Program-made: the position numbers and the translations under genes | Origin: Sulfurimonas sp. | Lineage (GTDB): Bacteria > Campylobacterota > Campylobacteria > Campylobacterales > Sulfurimonadaceae | Length of the DNA: 64,000 nucleotides | Direction of reading: 5' to 3' | Assembly: GCF_029027405.1 (NCBI RefSeq) | Contig: NZ_CP093396.1 | Span: forward strand, 1,116,001-1,180,000 | Notes under the pieces: model-generated | What the model was told of the DNA's origin: nothing | The model's input: the letters and a program-made list of their open reading frames with translations, nothing else | The model's database searches: none | Shown here: positions 25,879 to 34,788 of the stretch, piece by piece | How the letters are laid out: the number at the start of each line of letters is the position of its first letter | Position numbering within the stretch: the stretch's first letter is position 1

Positions 25879-27111
25879 ATGGAACAGTTTTTACAAGAAG
25901 CAAAAAATGCAAGTAGAATATTATCTTCAATAAGTGGAGCTAAAAAAAAGATACTTTTAAATGAGATGGCAACAGCAATAAGAGAAAATACAAAAGATTT
26001 ACTTGTTGCAAATGCACTTGATATGGCAGATGGAGAAAAAAATAATCTTTCAGAAGCATTGATGGATAGACTTTTTTTAGATGAAGAACGCATAGATGGC
26101 ATGGCAGTAGCAATAGAAGAAATTGCTGCACTAAAAGAGCCTGTTGGTAAAGTTTTAGATGGTTGGGTTACAGATGATGGACTTAATATTCAAAAAGTAA
26201 CTATTCCAATAGGTGTAATTGGTATCATCTACGAATCGCGACCTAATGTTACAAGTGATACAGCAGCTTTATGTTTTAAAAGTTCTAATGTTTGTGTTCT
26301 AAAAGGTGGAAAAGAAGCCGAAAATTCAAATAGAGCGATAGCTAGAGTTCTTCAAAGTGTTTTAGCTAAAAATGATTTACCAACTGCTTTAATCTCACTA
26401 TTAGAAGATTCTTCAAGAGAAGGGGTTGCTAAATTAATTAAGATGGATAAATATGTTGATTTGATTATTCCTCGTGGTGGAGCAGGGCTTATCAAATATG
26501 TTGGAGATAATGCAACAGTAAGTGTAGTTAAACATGATAAAGGGCAGTGTCATACTTACATAGATAAGGATGCAAAACTTGATGATGCTATTGCTATATC
26601 TATAAATGCAAAGGTTCAACGACCTGGAGTTTGTAACGCGATGGAAACACTTTTGGTTGATAAAGAGATAGCTAAAATAGCTTTAGTTGAGTTAAAAAAA
26701 GAGTTTGATAAAGAGGGTACACTGTTAAAAGGTTGCGTTAATACTCAGGCAATTATTAAAGTTGAGAATGCTACTGATGAAGATTATGATACGGAATATT
26801 TAGACAATATATTAAATATAAAAGTTGTTGATGGAGTCCAAGGTGCTATTGAGCATATTGTTAAGTTTGGATCAGGTCATTCTGAAGCTATTATAACGGA
26901 AGATATTACAACAGCTGAGAAGTTTTTAAATGCGATAGATGCTGCTGCTGTATATGTTAATGCTTCAACTCGTTTTACAGATGGTGGAGCTTTTGGTTTT
27001 GGAGCAGAAGTAGGTATAAGTACAAATAAACTTCATGCACGTGGACCTATGGGGATAGAAGGACTAACTACTTATAAATTTAAAATTTATGGAAGTGGAC
27101 AAATTAGGTAA
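25879..27111 (+). CDS. proA: Gamma-glutamyl phosphate reductase
   Basis: 410 residues. Aldehyde-dehydrogenase-type fold with the catalytic Cys in QRPGVCNAMETLLVD (about residue 251) and the family signature VNASTRFTDGGAFGFGAEVGIST near 355-377. It reduces glutamyl-5-phosphate to the semialdehyde in proline synthesis. AAGG lies 7 nt before the ATG. It is divergently paired with proC. The glutamate kinase gene proB is not in the window. Confidence 0.96.
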   Translation: MEQFLQEAKNASRILSSISGAKKKILLNEMATAIRENTKDLLVANALDMADGEKNNLSEALMDRLFLDEERIDGMAVAIEEIAALKEPVGKVLDGWVTDDGLNIQKVTIPIGVIGIIYESRPNVTSDTAALCFKSSNVCVLKGGKEAENSNRAIARVLQSVLAKNDLPTALISLLEDSSREGVAKLIKMDKYVDLIIPRGGAGLIKYVGDNATVSVVKHDKGQCHTYIDKDAKLDDAIAISINAKVQRPGVCNAMETLLVDKEIAKIALVELKKEFDKEGTLLKGCVNTQAIIKVENATDEDYDTEYLDNILNIKVVDGVQGAIEHIVKFGSGHSEAIITEDITTAEKFLNAIDAAAVYVNASTRFTDGGAFGFGAEVGISTNKLHARGPMGIEGLTTYKFKIYGSGQIR

Positions 27112-27182
27112 AGTTGATACAAATCAATGCTAAATCAACAAATATTTACTAGAATATGCTTAACAAAAAAAAGGATAATATC

Positions 27183-27524
27183 ATGTCATTAATTCCAAGT
27201 GAAGCTGTTAAAATTGAAGTAAATGGAGCAACTGTTGATTTTTTTGAATTAGTAAAAAATACTTCAAGTACATACTACTTCGATACATCAAAATGTGGAC
27301 CACCAGATCCAATGGTAAACGCAATGAGCGGTTTAAAACTTATTAAAAATACTAATAACACTTTAGTTATGATCAATCATAAAGCACCTGGTGGATTATT
27401 TGCAAAGCTTGAAGCAGATATAGCTCATAGTGCAGAGAATGTAGATGGTGGTTTAGTTAAAATAACTTTTTCAAATGTAAACGCAGGTATTGATTCTGAT
27501 TTAACTCAAACAGCTTGTCACTAA
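27183..27524 (+). CDS. Small DUF2249/TusA-fold-like protein
   Basis: 113 residues from the ATG at 27183 (AAGGA upstream); an earlier in-frame ATG at 27156 lacks a site. The stretch TSKCGPPDPMVNAMSGLKLI resembles the DUF2249 / SirA-like pattern (CPxPE/PPP-EPM followed by a helix), with Cys near residue 39. A second Cys is next to last (TACH). Function is unproven. It is 9 nt from a polytopic membrane gene, and a MIP18-type gene follows, a grouping often seen near nitric-oxide and denitrification genes (inference from family knowledge). Confidence 0.65.
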   Translation: MSLIPSEAVKIEVNGATVDFFELVKNTSSTYYFDTSKCGPPDPMVNAMSGLKLIKNTNNTLVMINHKAPGGLFAKLEADIAHSAENVDGGLVKITFSNVNAGIDSDLTQTACH

Positions 27525-27533
27525 AAGAATAAA

Positions 27534-28778
27534 ATGTTTTCTATCTCGCAAGATTTTGCACCTCCATTTAAACTTATCTCTCCATTCTTTATTTTGGGGA
27601 GTCTGTTTTACTTATTAGCTTCTTTTTCAATATTTTCTTTTTCATCTGAAAATCTTTTCATGTTAGATACAAAAGTTTTAAGCTTGGTACATTTATATCT
27701 ACTAGGTTTTGTTATGATGGTTGTTTTTGGGGCTATGGCACAGTTAGTACCAGTTGTACTAGAAGTAGGTCATGCTGCAGTTGAACTCTTTTATATTATT
27801 TGGCCACTTCTTGGTATTGGTGTTATTTTAATGGTTCTTGGATTTATTGCATATCCTTCATTTTTACCATATGGTGGAACAGTAGTTTTAATTTCTATGA
27901 TGCTATTTGTTATGGAAATTTTTGCAACCATGAGAAAAGTAAAAAAATTAAATGTAGTAATAAGTAGTGTTCTAATCTCAAATACATTTTTGTTTTTTGG
28001 TATTATTTTCGGTCTTGTGATGGCTCTAGGCTATTCAGGAACTATTGACATAGATATTATTACTCTTCTTCGATCACATGTTTATTTAGTAATAGGGGGT
28101 TATATAACTATAACACTTATGGGCTTATCTGTTGTTCTACTGCCAATGTTTGGACTCTCTCATGGATTTTCAATGAAACCACTTCACATATCTATTACTT
28201 TGATGAGTATTTCAATCATATTAGTAGTAGTTTCATCATTTGTTGAATACTTATTTATAGAATATCTAGCTTATGCATTAGCTGTAGCATCTATGCTGTT
28301 ATATTTTTATCTTACATATACAATTTTTAAAACAAGAGCAAGAAAAGAAATAGATATATATGTTATGTCACTTATGTATGCTTACTTTTCAATGATAATT
28401 TCTTTGGTTTTTGGAGTAGCATATCTAATATTGTCTAATGAGATTCTACTACTTACTAGTGCTTGGCTTTTATTTTTTGGATTTTTTGGTTTTGCAATAA
28501 CAGGACATATTTATAAAATAGTTCCATTCCTTGTCTGGTTTGAGCGTTTTTCTCCACTTGTTGGAAAAGAAAAAGTACCGATGTTAGCAGATATGTTACC
28601 AAAGAAAAGCTCTCATGCACAATTTGTTTTTTGTGCTATTGGAGTTAGTACAGTAGCTATTGCAATTTTGATGCAGAATGAAACACTAATAAAAGCAGGT
28701 GCTTCATTTTTAGTTGTGGGTGCAATGGCGCTTGTTAGAAATGTTTTATATATGATAAACTATAAAGTAAAACACTAG
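27534..28778 (+). CDS. Polytopic membrane protein, NnrS/haem-copper-like candidate
   Basis: 414 residues with about twelve hydrophobic helices and short loops. Potential metal or haem ligands occur inside helices: His in LSLVHLYLLGF (about residue 52), GHAAVE, RSHVYLVIGGY and LSHGF. The His-in-helix pattern and the neighbours suggest an NnrS-like or quinol-oxidase-related protein tied to NO or metal handling, but I cannot assign a family with certainty. It follows the DUF2249-like gene by 9 nt, so it belongs to the same transcript. Confidence 0.6.
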   Translation: MFSISQDFAPPFKLISPFFILGSLFYLLASFSIFSFSSENLFMLDTKVLSLVHLYLLGFVMMVVFGAMAQLVPVVLEVGHAAVELFYIIWPLLGIGVILMVLGFIAYPSFLPYGGTVVLISMMLFVMEIFATMRKVKKLNVVISSVLISNTFLFFGIIFGLVMALGYSGTIDIDIITLLRSHVYLVIGGYITITLMGLSVVLLPMFGLSHGFSMKPLHISITLMSISIILVVVSSFVEYLFIEYLAYALAVASMLLYFYLTYTIFKTRARKEIDIYVMSLMYAYFSMIISLVFGVAYLILSNEILLLTSAWLLFFGFFGFAITGHIYKIVPFLVWFERFSPLVGKEKVPMLADMLPKKSSHAQFVFCAIGVSTVAIAILMQNETLIKAGASFLVVGAMALVRNVLYMINYKVKH

Positions 28779-28784
28779 TGTTTT

Positions 28785-28922
28785 GGGCTTTCTGCCGAAG
28801 AAAATAAAGCGTTAGCGTAGGTATCGGAATTACTTCCGATACCGTAATAAAAAGATGAAGGGTTTCCTTCATTTTACAAGGTGCCCCTTGAGGGTATAAA
28901 ATAAAATTAAGGAATTTTAATT
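28785..28922 (+). promoter_or_regulatory. Three-hairpin leader element, copy 1
   Basis: Upstream of the MIP18-type gene: hairpin 1 TTTCT-GCCGA-AGAAA (28789-28803), the linker AAGCGTTAGCGTAG, hairpin 2 GGTATCGGAA-TTAC-TTCCGATACC (28820-28843) and hairpin 3 ATGAAGG-GTTT-CCTTCAT (28855-28872) followed by TTTTA. An extra CAAGG/CCTTG hairpin and the ribosome site AAGGA come next. The whole unit is repeated at 49401-49516 before an unrelated gene. Confidence 0.7.
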
Positions 28923-29228
28923 ATGATGTACTCAAAAGAAGAATTATTTTTAGCTATCTCTACTGTTATAGACCCAGAAGTTGGTTTTAATCTTGTTGAA
29001 ATGGGACTTATATACGATGCTGAGTGTGATGATGAAGGAAATGCAAATGTAACTATGACTCTTTCTACAAAGGCTTGTCCTATGCATCAAATGATACAAC
29101 AATGGGTAAAAGAGTCAGTAGAAAAAATGGCTAATATAAGAGAAGTTGAAGTAGAAGTTGTTTGGGAACCAGTATGGAATATTACAATGGCTGATGATAA
29201 TGTTAAAAAAGCTCTTGGAGGGGCTTAA
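28923..29228 (+). CDS. MIP18/PaaD-family (DUF59) iron-sulfur assembly-type protein
   Basis: 101 residues. DUF59 features: TVIDPEVGFNLVEMGLIYD near the N-terminus, MTLSTKACPMHQMI with the conserved Cys in the middle, and VVWEPVWNITMA near the end. Relatives (SufT, PaaD, the MIP18 part of Cia2) help mature FeS proteins. Here it may serve a metalloprotein made by the neighbouring cluster. The start ATG at 28923 lies 9 nt after AAGGA within the structured leader. It overlaps the convergent REC gene by 4 nt. Confidence 0.85.
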   Translation: MMYSKEELFLAISTVIDPEVGFNLVEMGLIYDAECDDEGNANVTMTLSTKACPMHQMIQQWVKESVEKMANIREVEVEVVWEPVWNITMADDNVKKALGGA

Positions 29229-29244
29229 GACTTATATGTCTTAA
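29225..29244. terminator. Bidirectional hairpin at a convergent gene pair
   Basis: TTAAGAC and GTCTTAA form a perfect 7-bp stem with a six-base AT loop exactly over the two stop codons of convergent genes. On the plus strand it is followed by AATCTCTTTTAG, a weak T-rich tail. Confidence 0.4.
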
Positions 29245-30289
29245 TCTCTTTTAGTAGAATATGAAGAGAGTGAACATAATTTTTAAATAGTTCAACATAC
29301 CTTCTATCTTTTGGAGTAGTTATAGCCATTTTTAAATCTAAAACTATTTTGCTTATGTTATTTGCTCCAATATTTGCACTTATGCCACTTAAATCCAGTA
29401 GATATTTATCTGCCTCAATCATTTTTTTGTTGTTTAAAAAAGTTTTTATTGCATTCGGAGATTTGGTGTATGTATTGACAAACTCATTGAGTATTTCAAA
29501 GTAAAATTCTTCATCGTCACCACATATATTTAAACCACTTTGAATTTCAAGCTCTTTTGTATTATTTTGTTTAGAAGTATCTTTAGAATACGCATATAAT
29601 ATTTTATAAAGTGCTTCCATTCTTAATGGTTTTTCTAGGTGCTCCTCCATTCCAGCTTCTGTCATTTTTCTAACATCATCAGTTGCAACATCACCACTTA
29701 GTGAAATAATAACTATATGATTATATTTAGAGTTTTTTCTTATTCTCTTGCTTGCTTCAAATCCACTTATTCGTGGCATGTGTACATCCATTAGAATAAA
29801 GTCATAATTTAAATCTTTTTCTAATATATCAAGTGCAAATTGTCCATCATCAGCCAAAGTAATATCTATACCTGAACCAGTAAAGAGTCCTGTAATTACT
29901 TTTTGATTAATTATATTGTCTTCCGCAACTAAAATTCTTTGTCCTGCAAATAGTTTAAAGTTTTCTTTAGTTATTTTGCCAATATTTGGAACAGGCCTTT
30001 TTACTCTTTTTATTGTTTGTTCTATTTTTTCTTCATGTAAAGTTTCTTTTTCTTGAATATTTTCAAAGCTTTTTTTTTCATCGCTATCAAGTACAATTTC
30101 TTTAACAATCTTTGTTACTTTTTCTTTTTTTATGTCAAATCTATCATTAATTGAGTCTTTGTTTTCTATAAGTTCTTCTAGTTGAAAATTATTTTTTTTT
30201 TGTAATTTTTTAATAATTATATAAATAATTGTTATTATTAATATTGCGATAGTTGCTATTATTTCATTAAAGTATATTTCAAACATCAT
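29225..30289 (-). CDS. Membrane-anchored receiver protein with degenerate Hpt-like domain
   Basis: 354 residues. One N-terminal helix (about 8-28), a charged linker (30-110), a CheY-like receiver (about 117-235) with ILVAEDN, FILMDVHMP (phospho-Asp) and the conserved Lys in HLEKPLR, then a helical domain (about 250-350). The last part looks like an Hpt module, NIGANNISKIV being the usual tail of the motif. The expected AHTLKG reads LLDLSG, so the phosphorylatable His is missing. No kinase domain is present. A partner kinase must lie elsewhere. Role unknown. Confidence 0.8.
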   Translation of the reverse strand: MMFEIYFNEIIATIAILIITIIYIIIKKLQKKNNFQLEELIENKDSINDRFDIKKEKVTKIVKEIVLDSDEKKSFENIQEKETLHEEKIEQTIKRVKRPVPNIGKITKENFKLFAGQRILVAEDNIINQKVITGLFTGSGIDITLADDGQFALDILEKDLNYDFILMDVHMPRISGFEASKRIRKNSKYNHIVIISLSGDVATDDVRKMTEAGMEEHLEKPLRMEALYKILYAYSKDTSKQNNTKELEIQSGLNICGDDEEFYFEILNEFVNTYTKSPNAIKTFLNNKKMIEADKYLLDLSGISANIGANNISKIVLDLKMAITTPKDRRYVELFKNYVHSLHILLKEIKTYKS

Positions 30290-30396
30290 TTATTCCCTTG
30301 ATACTTTTTTATATACTATATCTTTTTTTACCTTTAAATATATAGTGAATTAATAAAAATGCTGTATAATTACTTAAAAATTGATTAGAGGTCTTT

Positions 30397-31323
30397 TTGC
30401 AAAATATTCCGCATATTCCCGTTTTATACAGAGAAACAATATCTGCATTCCAAACAATCCAAGAGGGTGTAATTATAGATTGTACTATGGGGTATGGTGG
30501 GCACTCGTCCATGATACTAGAATCAAATTCAAAAATAAAATTAATGGCAATAGACCAAGATCAAACAGCCATAGATTTTTCAACAAAACGATTAAAACAT
30601 TTTGGGGATAGAGTAAGTATACGAAAAGGTCGTTTTTCATCTGTAGTAAAAGAGATTATACAAGAAGTTGGAGTTGATAATATTAAGGGGATTTTGGCTG
30701 ATATAGGAGTTTCATCACTTCAGCTAGATCAAAAAGAGAGAGGGTTTTCTTACGAGAGTAATACCTTAGATATGAGAATGGACTTAGATGCACCTTTGAA
30801 TGCTTCTACTGTTGTTAATGAGTATTCACTCAAAGAGTTAGAAAAAATATTATTTGAGTATGGTGAACTTAGAAATTATAAAAAAATAGCTTCTGCCATC
30901 GTAGATGCTAGACCTTTTTCTTGTGCGAAAGAATTAAGTGACGCCCTTATGCATCTCTTGCCAAAAGGAAAAAAAATTCATCCTGCAACACTTTTGATGC
31001 AAGCTATACGCATAGAAGTAAATGATGAACTTGGTGAACTAAAGTCACTTTTACAAAGCATAGAAGAAGCAAAGTTTAGCGATACAGTTGTAGCTATCAT
31101 ATCTTTTCATTCACTTGAAGACAGAATTGTAAAACAAACATATAGTAGATGGTCAAAAAACTGCATATGTCCTGCTGAAGCGATGAGATGTAGTTGCTCA
31201 AGAGATAATACACTTGGAAAAATTTTAACAAAAAAACCACTTATGGCACAAAAAGATGAACTTAAAAGCAATATAAGAAGTAGAAGTGCCAAGATGCGAG
31301 TTTTTGAGATTGGCGAACAATGA
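30397..31323 (+). CDS. rsmH: 16S rRNA m4C1402 methyltransferase RsmH
   Basis: 308 residues. The TTG start at 30397 is preceded by AGAGG; no ATG is available before the conserved HIPVLYRETI. Motifs: VIIDCTMGYGGHSSMIL (SAM binding), ADIGVSSLQLDQKERGFSY and FHSLEDRIVK near the C-terminus. It methylates C1402 in the ribosomal P site. In many bacteria this gene (mraW) heads the division/cell-wall cluster, and here too it overlaps an ftsL-like gene by 4 nt. Confidence 0.96.
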   Translation: MQNIPHIPVLYRETISAFQTIQEGVIIDCTMGYGGHSSMILESNSKIKLMAIDQDQTAIDFSTKRLKHFGDRVSIRKGRFSSVVKEIIQEVGVDNIKGILADIGVSSLQLDQKERGFSYESNTLDMRMDLDAPLNASTVVNEYSLKELEKILFEYGELRNYKKIASAIVDARPFSCAKELSDALMHLLPKGKKIHPATLLMQAIRIEVNDELGELKSLLQSIEEAKFSDTVVAIISFHSLEDRIVKQTYSRWSKNCICPAEAMRCSCSRDNTLGKILTKKPLMAQKDELKSNIRSRSAKMRVFEIGEQ

Positions 31324-31598
31324 GTGATAAACATGAGTTATTGGAAGAAGTTGATCTAATTTTAAATGTTAAGAAAAAAGTTGATTTTCAATATCTTGTT
31401 TTTGTTTTGCTAATTATGAGTTTTGTAACTATTACACTTTTCCCAAAAATATATATTCAACAAAGAATTTATTTTAAAAGTAGAGAAATATATAAGTTAA
31501 AAGGTGAGTATGATATATTGATAGAAGAAAATAAACTTATTAAGGCTTCCGTTGAGTCAATAAGATATAAAAATCAAATATTAGACACACTTTTTTAA
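31320..31598 (+). CDS. FtsL-like small bitopic division protein
   Basis: 92 residues. A short charged cytoplasmic N-terminus (1-22), one transmembrane helix (about 24-43) and a periplasmic coiled coil (45-90) with heptad-like Leu/Ile spacing give the FtsL layout. It overlaps rsmH by ATGA, the place where ftsL lies in other bacteria. Sequence similarity in FtsL is always low, so the call rests on topology and position. In E. coli FtsL bridges FtsB and FtsQ in the septal complex. It is 9 nt from the RND gene. Confidence 0.7.
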   Translation: MSDKHELLEEVDLILNVKKKVDFQYLVFVLLIMSFVTITLFPKIYIQQRIYFKSREIYKLKGEYDILIEENKLIKASVESIRYKNQILDTLF

Positions 31599-31607
31599 AG
31601 GTTAAAA

Positions 31608-34600
31608 ATGATTCGTCGCTTTTTAGAATTTGCAATTGATAAACCACTACTAAATCACATACTTCTAACATTTATAATGTTGCTTTCTATTTTTGCATAC
31701 ATTAATATACCAAAAGAGATATTCCCTCCAATGAATATGGATAAAATAACTATCTCAGGTGGGTATGTTGGAACATCAGCAGATGTACTTGATAAAATGG
31801 TTGTTAAAAGTATAGAAGATGATTTACAAAATATTGATGAGTTAGATAGTATAAAAACAACTATAAAAAATGGCTTTTTTTCAATAATTAGTGATATAAA
31901 AGCAGGTTCACAAAATGCAACTGTACTTAGTGATGTAAAAGATATATTAAATGGAGTTAGAAAAGATTTACCAGCAGATATGGCTGAACCGATAGCAAAA
32001 ATACAGCTACACAGTTTCCCATTGGTTTTAATAGCCTTAGCCGGAGATAGAAGTAAAAAAGAGTTACTTCTTTTGGCTGAAGAACTAAAGAGTGATTTAA
32101 GTAGGTTTAAAGACCTGAGTGATATAACAATTCGTGGAGATGCTGATGATGAAGTTGTTATAACTTTAAATGAGCAAAAACTTATGGCATTTGGTTTGAA
32201 CCCAGCTCAAGCTGTTTTATCACTAAAAAATATTAGTTCAATATTTCCTATTGGTACTATAAAAGAAAAAGGTAAGCATCTATACATATCCACTTTTAAT
32301 GGAGAAAAGTCTAAAGAATCAATTGAAAATACCATTATAAGTGTAGGAGAAGTTAGAGTTCGTATTGGCGATATCGCAGATGTTGAATTTAAACTAAGTG
32401 ATGAGTCTGAACTCTCTCACTATAATGGCATTAGAAATGTTTCCATAAATGTTACTAAGTCTAAAGATGGAAACGCTATTGCTCTTGTTAAGCAGATAAG
32501 AGAATTGTTGAAGAAATACTCTACTAAAGATGAAATAGTAAAGTATGAAATCTATACAGATACTTCTGTTTGGATTAAAAATCGTTTAAATACTGTCTTT
32601 GCCAATATTGCTTTTGGACTTATGTTAGTGTTTATAGCGATGCTTATTTTTATTAACCGTGGAATTGCTATGGTTGTTGCTATTGGAATTCCTGTGAGTT
32701 TTATGACAGGTTTGATAGTGACAGAACTTATGGGAGATAGTTTAAATATGCTATCTTTATTGGGTGCTTTAATCGCTCTTGGTATGTTAGTTGATGAAGC
32801 TATTGTTGTTGCTGAAAATATATATAGACATTTAGAAGAAGGTATGGAGAAAAGAGAAGCAGCTATTGTTGGTGCATCTGAGATGTTTCCAGCTGTTCTT
32901 ACTGCTACACTGACAACCATCTTTGCTTTTTTACCGATGCTATTACTTACTGGTGAAATGGGAATGTTTATTAAAATTATTCCTATTATGATAACTGTTC
33001 TCTTACTTTCGTCTTTATTTGAAGCATTTTATTTTTTACCACTTCATGCACATGACTTTTTAAAAGTTTCTCATGATGAAAGTTTTACCAAAAAAATATG
33101 GAAAAAGTTAGGTTCCCTTCATAGTAAAACTTTGCATTTTGTTTTTAAGCGTAAATGGTTGTCGTTAATAGTAATGGTAACAACTATATTATTTTTGACA
33201 TTTGCTCTTATTAAAAATTCAAAGTTTCAACTTTTCCCAGATTTTGATAATACTCAAATATATGTATATGGAAAAGTAAATATTAATAACGAGCTAGAAG
33301 ATACAGAAAATATTGTTACAGACCTAGAAAAAGTACTTTTAGCAAATACAAATGAAAATGATTTTTCTTCCATAACTTCAGTAATCGGTTTTAAAATGGA
33401 TGCTAAAAATATGGTGGAAACTGGAGATAATCTTTTTCATATATTTATAGATTTAAAAGAGAGAGCACCAACAAATTTATTTGATAAATATATTAGCCCT
33501 TATTTGTCAATTGAGTATGATTCAACAGTATTAACCAGACAAAATGATGCAGAAAAAATTGCTTCAAATATTGAAAAATTAATAGCAAAGTTTAAAACTT
33601 TAAAAGAAGATAACAATTTAGTTTATGAAGAACTTGTTGTAAAGGTACCAGGAGCAGGTATTGTGGCATCTGATATAGAGTTGAGTCTTAGTGGAAAGAG
33701 TGAAGAAGATATTTTACAGGGAGTGAAATATTTAAGAAATGCCTTAGAAAATATAGATGGAGTAAGCAATGTTTCAGATGATGCAAATCCAGGGGAAAAA
33801 GAGTTAAAGCTTCGGGTAAATGAGTATGGACAACAGTTGGGCTTTAATGAAGAGGGAATATCTAGTGAATTAAGATCATACTACTTAAAAGGTGAATACG
33901 CAAAAATGTTCAACTCGGAAGGTTTAGTTCGTATAAGAATTGAGAGTGGTATAAATAAAAAAATTGACTCAATTGATAGAATTGAGGTTCAAGTACCATC
34001 AAGTAATCAGTTTGTTCTTTTAAGAGAGGTATGTGATTTTATAATGATTCAAGGTTTTGTGGCTCTTAAAAAAGAAGATGGAGTTAGAATAAGAACAGTA
34101 CTAGCAACTTTAGATAAAAAAATAATAACTTCAGCAGAGGCTATTAAAGAACTTAGCACTACATTTGAAAAACTTAAAAGTGAAGGTTTTAAAGTAGATG
34201 TAAAAGGCGAAGAACAAGAGAATGCCAAAAACAAAAGAGAGATGATGCAATCTGCTGTAATAGCAATATTTTTGATTTTCATAACACTTGTTTGGCTTTT
34301 TGATTCTATAAAAAAATCTTTGATTGTTATAAGTACAATTCCTTTGGTTTTACTTGGTGTTTATTTTGGGCATATGGTAATGGGTATAAATATGACGATG
34401 CCAGGAATGATAGGAATAGTCGGTCTTGCAGGAGTTGTTGTTAACGATGGTCTTATAGTAGTAAACTTTATAAAAAATGCATCTGATACTGAAGAGTTGA
34501 TGAAAAAAGCAGGAACTAGGTTAAGACCTATTCTGCTGACTTCTTTAACAACCGTGCTAGGACTATCAACACTCATTTTCTTTGCTTCAGGGCAAGCTAT

Positions 34601-34712
34601 GATACTCCAGCCAATGGCAATATCATTAGGTTTTGGAATAGCATGGGCAACAGTTTTAAACTTGATTTATGTGCCATTACTTTATGCCGTAGTTTTTAAA
34701 ATCAAAGAATAG
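31608..34712 (+). CDS. RND-family transporter, full length
   Basis: 1034 residues, the size of AcrB/HAE-type pumps. The first helix (about 14-32) is followed by porter domains, a six-helix block starting near 335 with the conserved GMLVDEAIVVAENIYRHLEEG (proton-relay Asp region), then second porter domains and the last helices with GLAGVVVNDGLIVVNFI and RLRPILLTSLTT. No adaptor or outer-membrane factor gene is next to it. It could use shared partners, or act alone on lipophilic substrates. It may be co-transcribed with rsmH and the ftsL-like gene. It is paralogous to the partial gene at the window start. Confidence 0.92.
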   Translation: MIRRFLEFAIDKPLLNHILLTFIMLLSIFAYINIPKEIFPPMNMDKITISGGYVGTSADVLDKMVVKSIEDDLQNIDELDSIKTTIKNGFFSIISDIKAGSQNATVLSDVKDILNGVRKDLPADMAEPIAKIQLHSFPLVLIALAGDRSKKELLLLAEELKSDLSRFKDLSDITIRGDADDEVVITLNEQKLMAFGLNPAQAVLSLKNISSIFPIGTIKEKGKHLYISTFNGEKSKESIENTIISVGEVRVRIGDIADVEFKLSDESELSHYNGIRNVSINVTKSKDGNAIALVKQIRELLKKYSTKDEIVKYEIYTDTSVWIKNRLNTVFANIAFGLMLVFIAMLIFINRGIAMVVAIGIPVSFMTGLIVTELMGDSLNMLSLLGALIALGMLVDEAIVVAENIYRHLEEGMEKREAAIVGASEMFPAVLTATLTTIFAFLPMLLLTGEMGMFIKIIPIMITVLLLSSLFEAFYFLPLHAHDFLKVSHDESFTKKIWKKLGSLHSKTLHFVFKRKWLSLIVMVTTILFLTFALIKNSKFQLFPDFDNTQIYVYGKVNINNELEDTENIVTDLEKVLLANTNENDFSSITSVIGFKMDAKNMVETGDNLFHIFIDLKERAPTNLFDKYISPYLSIEYDSTVLTRQNDAEKIASNIEKLIAKFKTLKEDNNLVYEELVVKVPGAGIVASDIELSLSGKSEEDILQGVKYLRNALENIDGVSNVSDDANPGEKELKLRVNEYGQQLGFNEEGISSELRSYYLKGEYAKMFNSEGLVRIRIESGINKKIDSIDRIEVQVPSSNQFVLLREVCDFIMIQGFVALKKEDGVRIRTVLATLDKKIITSAEAIKELSTTFEKLKSEGFKVDVKGEEQENAKNKREMMQSAVIAIFLIFITLVWLFDSIKKSLIVISTIPLVLLGVYFGHMVMGINMTMPGMIGIVGLAGVVVNDGLIVVNFIKNASDTEELMKKAGTRLRPILLTSLTTVLGLSTLIFFASGQAMILQPMAISLGFGIAWATVLNLIYVPLLYAVVFKIKE

Positions 34713-34747
34713 AAGCATATAAAAGAAAAATATAAGGAAAATTTGAC

Positions 34748-34753
34748 TATAAT
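34748..34753 (+). promoter_or_regulatory. -10 element of the CAT-anticodon tRNA gene
   Basis: TATAAT lies 35 nt before the tRNA and is followed by TTCGCC, nearly the same as after the -10 of the tRNA cluster. No consensus -35 box is present 17 nt upstream, consistent with the usual promoters of this phylum. Confidence 0.55.
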
Positions 34754-34788
34754 TTCGCCCTACAAAGCGAAAGCTTAGTCTAGAAAGT

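Noticed and set aside
32552-32920. 122-codon minus-strand frame inside the RND gene
   Set aside because: Lies opposite the conserved proton-relay helices of the transporter; Ser/Ile-rich antisense shadow with no ribosome site.
31608-34712. RND gene as part of the division cluster
   Set aside because: Position after rsmH and ftsL-like is close, but nothing in the protein suggests a division role; co-transcription alone is not enough.
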